From Saccharomycodes ludwigii (Eukaryota > Ascomycota > Saccharomycetes > Saccharomycodales > Saccharomycodaceae): DNA of 64,000 bases. Of the stretch, positions 58,995-64,000 are shown in pieces (position 1 is the stretch's first letter; each line of letters begins with the position of its first letter). The DNA is taken from NCBI RefSeq assembly GCF_020623625.1, contig NC_060201.1, forward strand, positions 310,001 to 374,000, written 5' to 3'. The notes beneath the pieces are model-generated. The model worked only from the letters and a program-made list of their open reading frames with translations. It did no database searches and was not told where the DNA came from. Position numbers and translations under genes: made by a program.

Positions 58995-59807
58995 TGATTG
59001 AAAAATAGAGTGATTGTATAATTAGGTTTTTAATTTCAAATAATTCTATATGTAGTTGTTAATTTTGAAGGGGAAAGGGAACTAATAGTAACGAATGGAA
59101 AGTAACTTTGTAGTTATGTTATTATTTTGGTTAAAAGAGTGTAAAATAGTTGGAATATGGATTAAGATGCGATATAATGAAACCTTTTATGGTTGTTTTA
59201 TTCTTTTATTGGTATGTAATTTTATTTGATGGGTATTGTAAGTTGGAATTGAATAGGATTGAGATTATTATATATAAGTAGTTGTACATGACGAAAAACA
59301 AAGAGGCGGTTAAAGGAATGAATTGAACAGAGGGGAAAAAAAAAAAAAAAAAAAAAATTAAATCTGAATATTGATTTTCTTCTTTCTTTTTTTGTTTTGT
59401 TTTTTATTTTATTTTATTTTAAATCTAAATGAAAAAAAAAATAGTTACGTTATTGTTATAATAATTTTTTTTTGAAACTGAAAACTGCTATTATTAGCAA
59501 TGTATTATTAATTTTAGTTTATTTGAACGTTGGCTAAAACTTCTGTGCGGGGGTTTCTTTACAGGGTGCGATGGTAAACTACCAAGTCAGCAAATGAACC
59601 AGCAAATGTACTTTTTTTTTTTTTTTGTACTTTGCCACGAAAATAAAACAATCTGAAACAAATTTCTCCAAAATTGAGTACCGATTTCTGTCCATGAAAC
59701 ATTTGCATTCGGACACCGTAATTTTCTACCACATTGGGAAATCCTCAACAACAAAAAAAAGTCTAGACTTTTAACATTTTCCACGAAATTTTATAAGAAT
59801 ACATAAA
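58995..59807. promoter_or_regulatory. MSB2 upstream region
   Basis: About 810 bases between same-strand MSB2 and MCY1. It holds an A tract (59336-59357) and two exact TGAAACA elements (59654, 59695). A 65-codon ORF at 59587-59784 is not supported. Confidence 0.5.
59654..59701 (+). promoter_or_regulatory. Two Ste12-type pheromone response elements (TGAAACA)
   Basis: TGAAACA at 59654-59660 and 59695-59701, same orientation, ~660-710 bases upstream of MSB2. MSB2 is a Ste12/Tec1 target in S. cerevisiae, but the distance is large and a seven-base motif can occur by chance. Confidence 0.4.
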
Positions 59808-60962
59808 TTAAACAATTTCCTCTAAAGTAATATTGCTGTTTATGGTTAATGCCTCTTTCCAAAATTTACTTAAATGTCTACTGCCACTATCACAAGCAAT
59901 AATCACAATTCGAGAACCGCGTCCTAAAATCTTTGCTAATTCTACAGCGGCAACAGCATTAATAGCGGTGCTACTACCAACAAATAATCCATCATTCACA
60001 GACAAATATTTCGCCATTTTAATTGCTTGAGTATCACTAACTCTAAAACTTAAATCTATATACTTTTCATTTAGTGCAAAATTTGTAGTAATCCTGTTCA
60101 ATCCTATTCCTTCTATTATAGTATCAACTTGATGTCTTCTTCTTGAACCTTCCCTCTCCACATTATCATACATCACCCCATAATTAATTCTGTTGTAAAA
60201 TCCGGAACCTTGTGGATCTGCTAAGCATGTTAGGATTTTGTTATTAGTTTTTTCCTTTAGATATTTAGAGCATCCGCCAATAGTACCTCCAGTGCCGCAC
60301 CCTGCAACAAACCCATCGATTTTATGATCCATTTGGTCCCAAATCTCCGGTCCCGTGGTTTTATAATGGATTTCCCAATTAGCTGTATTTTCAAATTGAT
60401 CAGCAAATATGCCTCTATTCGTTTTGGTCAACTCTTTACATTTTTTTTTTGAAGCATTGACATACTGGTCAGGATCAACTATACTTGCAGGTTTAACTTT
60501 ATTTATTTCTGCGCCCAAACTTTCTAGTAAGGACAATTTTTCTAAAGAAGTGTCGTCTGGTAACGAAATGTGGGATTTATACCCTAAAGAATTGCATATC
60601 ATTGCAATACTAATCCCAGTGGAACCACTAGTGCCTTCAAAAACATAACCCAATTCTCCTCTCTTTAAGTAGCCAAGTGCCTCCCCATTCTCAATGATAT
60701 TTAAAGCAACTCTATCTTTGGCACTACCACCGGGATTGGATAGTTCTAATTTCGCGTATATTTCACACCCTGTTTTTTTAGACAATGATCTTATTTTTAC
60801 CATAGGTGTATTTCCGATTAATTCCTCAACCCCATCTTTAGGCCTTGGTGGTTTTCCTTGATAATATGATTTAGTTAGTTTATAAGTGGTGTAAATTGTA
60901 AGTGATAATGTTGCTACTGAAATAGCAACATTTTTTAACAACGAACGATCATAGTCTAACAT
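59808..60962 (-). CDS. MCY1: Mitochondrial cysteine-synthase-like protein Mcy1
   Basis: PLP fold-type II enzyme of the O-acetylserine sulfhydrylase/CBS family; S. cerevisiae YGR012W (Mcy1, 393 residues) is in the mitochondrial outer membrane. It has 384 residues. An N-terminal hydrophobic anchor lies at ~10-28 (NVAISVATLSLTIYTTYKL). The PLP lysine is in NPGGSAKDRVAL, followed by FEGTSGSTGISIAM, the phosphate loop GCGTGGTIGGCSKYL and GLFVGSSTAINAVA. There is no CBS pair, unlike CYS4. Synteny with MSB2 and NMA2 (YGR010-014) supports the name. Confidence 0.92.
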   Translation of the reverse strand: MLDYDRSLLKNVAISVATLSLTIYTTYKLTKSYYQGKPPRPKDGVEELIGNTPMVKIRSLSKKTGCEIYAKLELSNPGGSAKDRVALNIIENGEALGYLKRGELGYVFEGTSGSTGISIAMICNSLGYKSHISLPDDTSLEKLSLLESLGAEINKVKPASIVDPDQYVNASKKKCKELTKTNRGIFADQFENTANWEIHYKTTGPEIWDQMDHKIDGFVAGCGTGGTIGGCSKYLKEKTNNKILTCLADPQGSGFYNRINYGVMYDNVEREGSRRRHQVDTIIEGIGLNRITTNFALNEKYIDLSFRVSDTQAIKMAKYLSVNDGLFVGSSTAINAVAAVELAKILGRGSRIVIIACDSGSRHLSKFWKEALTINSNITLEEIV

Positions 60963-61796
60963 GTATAAAGGGTAGAGATGATTTTTGTATGGCTTACTTA
61001 TTTAATTTTATTACTAGTTCATTTGTAAATATTTATATTTTGAGAAATAGAGAAAAATAAAGGAAAAATAAAGGAAAAATAAAGGAAAAAAAAACCAAAA
61101 AAAAAAATAAACCAACATTAAAAAATACTAGTGATAGCTAACCCGAACAAAAATATAAAGTGGATGACATAGAAATGGAAAAGTTTTTTTTTTTTTTTTT
61201 TTTCTGTTTAATTACCATTTTAATTTAAGGTGTCAGTATTTTTATTAAACTTTGTATGTCTTTTCATAATAACTTTATAATTTACTAAAAAAAAGCAAAA
61301 AAGTAAAATATTTATATTTAAGTTTTTCTACTTTTACCTTGATTGAATATAGTATTTTAGTAGCTAGGTTGCTAGAATTTACTTAGTCCTTATAATTCTA
61401 ATATTTATTAAAATAAATAAATTATAAATACTTATCCTTTCTTTTAACATCATTGAAATTTTTCAACTTCACCTTCTTTTTTATTTTATGTATGTTTTTT
61501 CTTTATTTTAAAGAAAAATTTTTTTGGTAGGTTTGTAGACTTATAATCTTATAAGCTTATATTATATGCTAAGGTTGTATATAAATATTAATACTAACAA
61601 GAGTATTTTAATAAAATAAAATAAAAAATAAAAAAAGGAAAAAGGAAAAAGGAAAAAGGAAAAAGGAAAAAGGAAAAAGGAAAAAGGAAAAAGGAAAAAG
61701 TCAAAGTTTAACAATAAGAGAAATAAATCACTACATTTATATATATGTATATATAAGTTTTCATCATACCTGGTTTAGACGATTATTAAAAGACAA
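60963..61796. promoter_or_regulatory. Divergent region MCY1 / gene at 61797
   Basis: About 830 bases, very AT-rich. An 11-base GGAAAAATAAA repeat (61051-61085) and a 7-base GGAAAAA minisatellite (61636-61699) are present. No gene or specific site is seen. Confidence 0.5.
61636..61699. repeat. GGAAAAA minisatellite, about nine copies
   Basis: Seven-base purine unit in tandem ~100 bases upstream of the gene at 61797. Confidence 0.9.
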
Positions 61797-62507
61797 ATGT
61801 ACATTCACATACCTGAAAATTTAACCACAATACAAAATAATACCAAAAATGCTCCGTTTCCAACCAACTTTACGGCACCAGTGGGACAGTTAAATAAAAT
61901 TGGTCCGGTATATAATGATTGTTCTGGTTCTTTACCACAAAATAAGCTAGAAATGGAAAGTATGAAAAAAATAAACAGAGATTGTTGGAAACTTCCATTG
62001 CCCAAATGGCCGTGGTGGAATAAAGAGAATTTACAAGTTTTCAAAGAGGAGCCCGATAACTTAGAATCCCTCTGGTTCATGTTATTTCTGTTATTTATTA
62101 TTTGCCTATTGTTATACATGTTTGCTGCTGGTTTACATCAAAATCTTTTTTTAAAACATAGATATAATTTAGGGAAAAAATATGCTGGTGACAAGGAACA
62201 AAGGAAATCTTTTAGAGAAGAGTGTCTAACGCTGAGGCAGATTTTGGAATTACCTCCAAAGCAAAGAGACATTTATTTGGAGTATGCACAACTGCAATTT
62301 GAAAAAGAATATAATATTACACATGCTTTGTATTTGAAGAAACACGAAAAAACATTAGAGGATATACGAATGGAAGCTCGATTGGAAAGGGAAAGTAGTC
62401 ATAAGTGGATAAAAAAAATTACTGAGAAAAAAATGAAATTACTGCACTTTAATATGTTTGTTAAACATATTGGCAAGAAAAACACTATCATTGAAGATAT
62501 GTGTTGA
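61797..62507 (+). CDS. Single-pass membrane protein of unknown function, possible YLR326W counterpart
   Basis: 236 residues. A polar N-terminus of ~90 residues contains a Trp/Pro-rich patch (KLPLPKWPWW), one strong transmembrane helix lies at ~91-113 (SLWFMLFLLFIICLLLYMFA), and a highly charged helical C-terminal half follows (LTLRQILELPPKQRDIYLEY). There is no signal peptide. I recognise no domain. S. cerevisiae YLR326W (240 codons, unknown) lies two genes from NMA1, and here NMA1/2 is the next gene, so size and position fit. The identity is inferred from synteny only. Confidence 0.65.
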   Translation: MYIHIPENLTTIQNNTKNAPFPTNFTAPVGQLNKIGPVYNDCSGSLPQNKLEMESMKKINRDCWKLPLPKWPWWNKENLQVFKEEPDNLESLWFMLFLLFIICLLLYMFAAGLHQNLFLKHRYNLGKKYAGDKEQRKSFREECLTLRQILELPPKQRDIYLEYAQLQFEKEYNITHALYLKKHEKTLEDIRMEARLERESSHKWIKKITEKKMKLLHFNMFVKHIGKKNTIIEDMC

Positions 62508-62729
62508 AACGAAGAGTCTTTCCCACCGGTACACAATTACTTATGTAAAAGAAAAGAAAAAAAAAAAAAAAATGACACATAAACCTTAAATTTTTTATTT
62601 CATGCTTATACAATATCAAATTAAAAAAAAAAGAGAAAAAGAAAAAGAAAAAGAAAAGGAAAAAAAAATTACATAATATATAATACATAATAATAATAAT
62701 AATACATTATTCTAACAGATACACAACTC

Positions 62730-63980
62730 TTAATCTTTATTACTCAACACATTTTTGACAGATTCGCTTGTATTAATATACAATCCATGTTCTTGGATAT
62801 ACCTAATTACACTATTGGGCAAAAGATATTGCACACTCATACCTCTTCTAATAAAAAGACGGACTTTGGTAGAAGAAATATCATTGTAAATGAGTTGCTT
62901 AATAACCAATATATTTCTACGATGCTCGTACATAATATCATGAGACAATAAAAAACTTCTAACGTCAGTACCGGTCCTTTCCACAATAAGACACCCGTAA
63001 TTACCCAAAATATGATGTAAATCAGCATCTGCCCAAACATTAGGCTCACCCATACTTTCAATCAAGTCACCACCAGCCAATAACATAATCTTGGCACCTA
63101 TTTTTTCACCAGTTATAGTTTGAACACCACCCCTTTTCAAGTTTATTTCTTCATTGAAATGATCCAAAACTTTGGCTGTTCTAGTATATTCAGGCTGTAA
63201 AGATTCCCAAGCGTCTACCATCAACCAATTACTAGTTCTTTCACTGGCTAGCTCGCACATACGCACCCTATGATTGGAGGGTGCTAATCCCGGTTTTTGA
63301 TAATTATCACTGACAGGACTGTAATATCCACCAACCACTTCAAATCTTGTCTGTTCACTAATTGAATCTAACGCCATTTCAAACATGCGCAGATGCAAAT
63401 AAGTGATAGGGCTAAAGGAACCGCAAGCGACGATAACTAGTGGGAATTTGTTTGGACTACTTAGTTTTTTTTGTAATCTATGGGTAGGAAACTCGTATTC
63501 GGCTAACGTTGAAGCTTGGCGGACTACACCGTGGGGAACTTCTTCTAAGTCAGCAATTTGATCCTTATTAATCTTCAAGTATGGGTTCTCATTGTAATGG
63601 AAAAAATCGTGAGTCTTGTGAATTTTGTCGTGATTGTTTTTACTAGTATCCTTGGTGGCAGACCCGTCATCTTGTTCCTCTTCGTTCGAGTCTTCTGATT
63701 CTGGAGAGGGTGTATTTGTTTGTAGGTCATTATGGACTCTGGGAATAATGCCATGTTTCACATTAGAATCTTTTCTATGCTCGTTGATTTCTCTTCTTCT
63801 CTGATCATGTGTATGTGGATGAAAAGGAGCGTCTATACCATAATTATAGTCAGCTAATACAATTGGTCGTATTGGTACTGCTTTAGGAATATCAGATTTT
63901 GGTGCCAAAGGAGATATTTTAATATCTTCGTTTTCAATTTCTGATGGCGGAATAAAATTTGGGTCTCTTGAAGGGTCCAT
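62730..63980 (-). CDS. NMA1: Nicotinamide mononucleotide adenylyltransferase
   Basis: NMNAT joining NMN (or NaMN) and ATP to NAD (or NaAD). It has 416 residues (401 and 395 in S. cerevisiae Nma1 and Nma2). The N-terminal low-complexity region (~1-165) includes DYNYGIDAPFHPHTH, which is typical of fungal NMNATs. The nucleotidyltransferase core has CGSFSPITYLHLRMFEMAL ((G/S)SFXPxTxxH motif), SPVSDNYQKPGLAPSNHRV, LLAGGDLIESMGEPNVW and the C-terminal ISSTKVRLFIRRGMSVQYLL (ISSTxxR motif). Neighbours match both the NMA2 (YGR010W) and NMA1 (YLR328W) regions, as expected of the unduplicated ancestor, so the symbol is arbitrary between the two. Confidence 0.95.
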   Translation of the reverse strand: MDPSRDPNFIPPSEIENEDIKISPLAPKSDIPKAVPIRPIVLADYNYGIDAPFHPHTHDQRRREINEHRKDSNVKHGIIPRVHNDLQTNTPSPESEDSNEEEQDDGSATKDTSKNNHDKIHKTHDFFHYNENPYLKINKDQIADLEEVPHGVVRQASTLAEYEFPTHRLQKKLSSPNKFPLVIVACGSFSPITYLHLRMFEMALDSISEQTRFEVVGGYYSPVSDNYQKPGLAPSNHRVRMCELASERTSNWLMVDAWESLQPEYTRTAKVLDHFNEEINLKRGGVQTITGEKIGAKIMLLAGGDLIESMGEPNVWADADLHHILGNYGCLIVERTGTDVRSFLLSHDIMYEHRRNILVIKQLIYNDISSTKVRLFIRRGMSVQYLLPNSVIRYIQEHGLYINTSESVKNVLSNKD

Positions 63981-64000
63981 TTTTTTTTTTAACGTTTACA

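Noticed and set aside
59587-59784. 65-codon ORF between MSB2 and MCY1
   Set aside because: It covers the putative regulatory motifs, has a poly-Lys stretch from a T tract and no recognisable features.

Overview
The window is budding-yeast nuclear chromosome DNA. Nearly every gene has a close Saccharomyces cerevisiae counterpart, no coding intron is visible, intergenic DNA is very AT-rich with long A/T tracts and (TA)n runs, and a tRNA-Leu(CAA) gene with a short intron occurs twice. Gene order merges pairs of regions that are separate sister blocks in S. cerevisiae: YLL016-019 with YLR307-310, YGL041-044 with YGR155-156, and YGR010-021 with YLR326-330. This points to a lineage that did not undergo the yeast whole-genome duplication. 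The AT-richness and Asn-rich insertions would fit Saccharomycodaceae (Saccharomycodes or Hanseniaspora), but the species is an inference.

Layout. 0.4-19.8 kb: KNS1, COX19, DPS1, CDC25, IMH1, a chitin deacetylase (CDA) and a small unknown gene, matching the ancestral YLL/YLR order. 20.0-27.1 kb: a tRNA-Leu(CAA) gene with a retroelement cluster just upstream of it. The cluster holds a whole-looking Ty3/gypsy element with LTRs that look identical, a 5-bp target duplication and an initiator-tRNA primer site; a related solo LTR; and a broken element of a second LTR family. 27.5-31.5 kb: a YPR011C-type sulfate-nucleotide carrier, MIN8, DPC29 and VMA7. 31.9-41.6 kb: CHS5 (with a frameshift inside a 15-bp minisatellite), CYS4, a mitochondrial YGL041W-A-like gene, DST1, and the paralogous cleavage/polyadenylation genes RNA15 and PTI1 side by side. 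41.8-42.2 kb: a second tRNA-Leu(CAA) with a decayed LTR. 42.7-52.2 kb: YGR017W, UGA1, VPS20, HEM2, a PITH-domain gene, probable REC102, a YGR016W-like membrane protein and EAT1. 52.4-64.0 kb: the signalling mucin MSB2 with a very large repeat array, MCY1, a one-pass membrane protein (possibly YLR326W) and NMA1/NMA2.

Functional themes. Three genes concern sulfur metabolism (YPR011C carrier, CYS4, MCY1), and the CYS4 upstream region holds Cbf1- and Met31/32-type sites. Two sporulation or meiosis genes carry the expected stage-specific sites: two Ndt80-type MSEs before the chitin deacetylase and a Ume6-type URS1 core before REC102. CHS5 and CDA act on chitin or the spore wall, and MSB2, KNS1 and CDC25 act in signalling. 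I see no bacterial-type operon, CRISPR array or horizontally acquired cassette. The most unusual structures are the stacked LTR elements at the tRNA, the MSB2 and CHS5 coding minisatellites, and the RNA15-PTI1 tandem.
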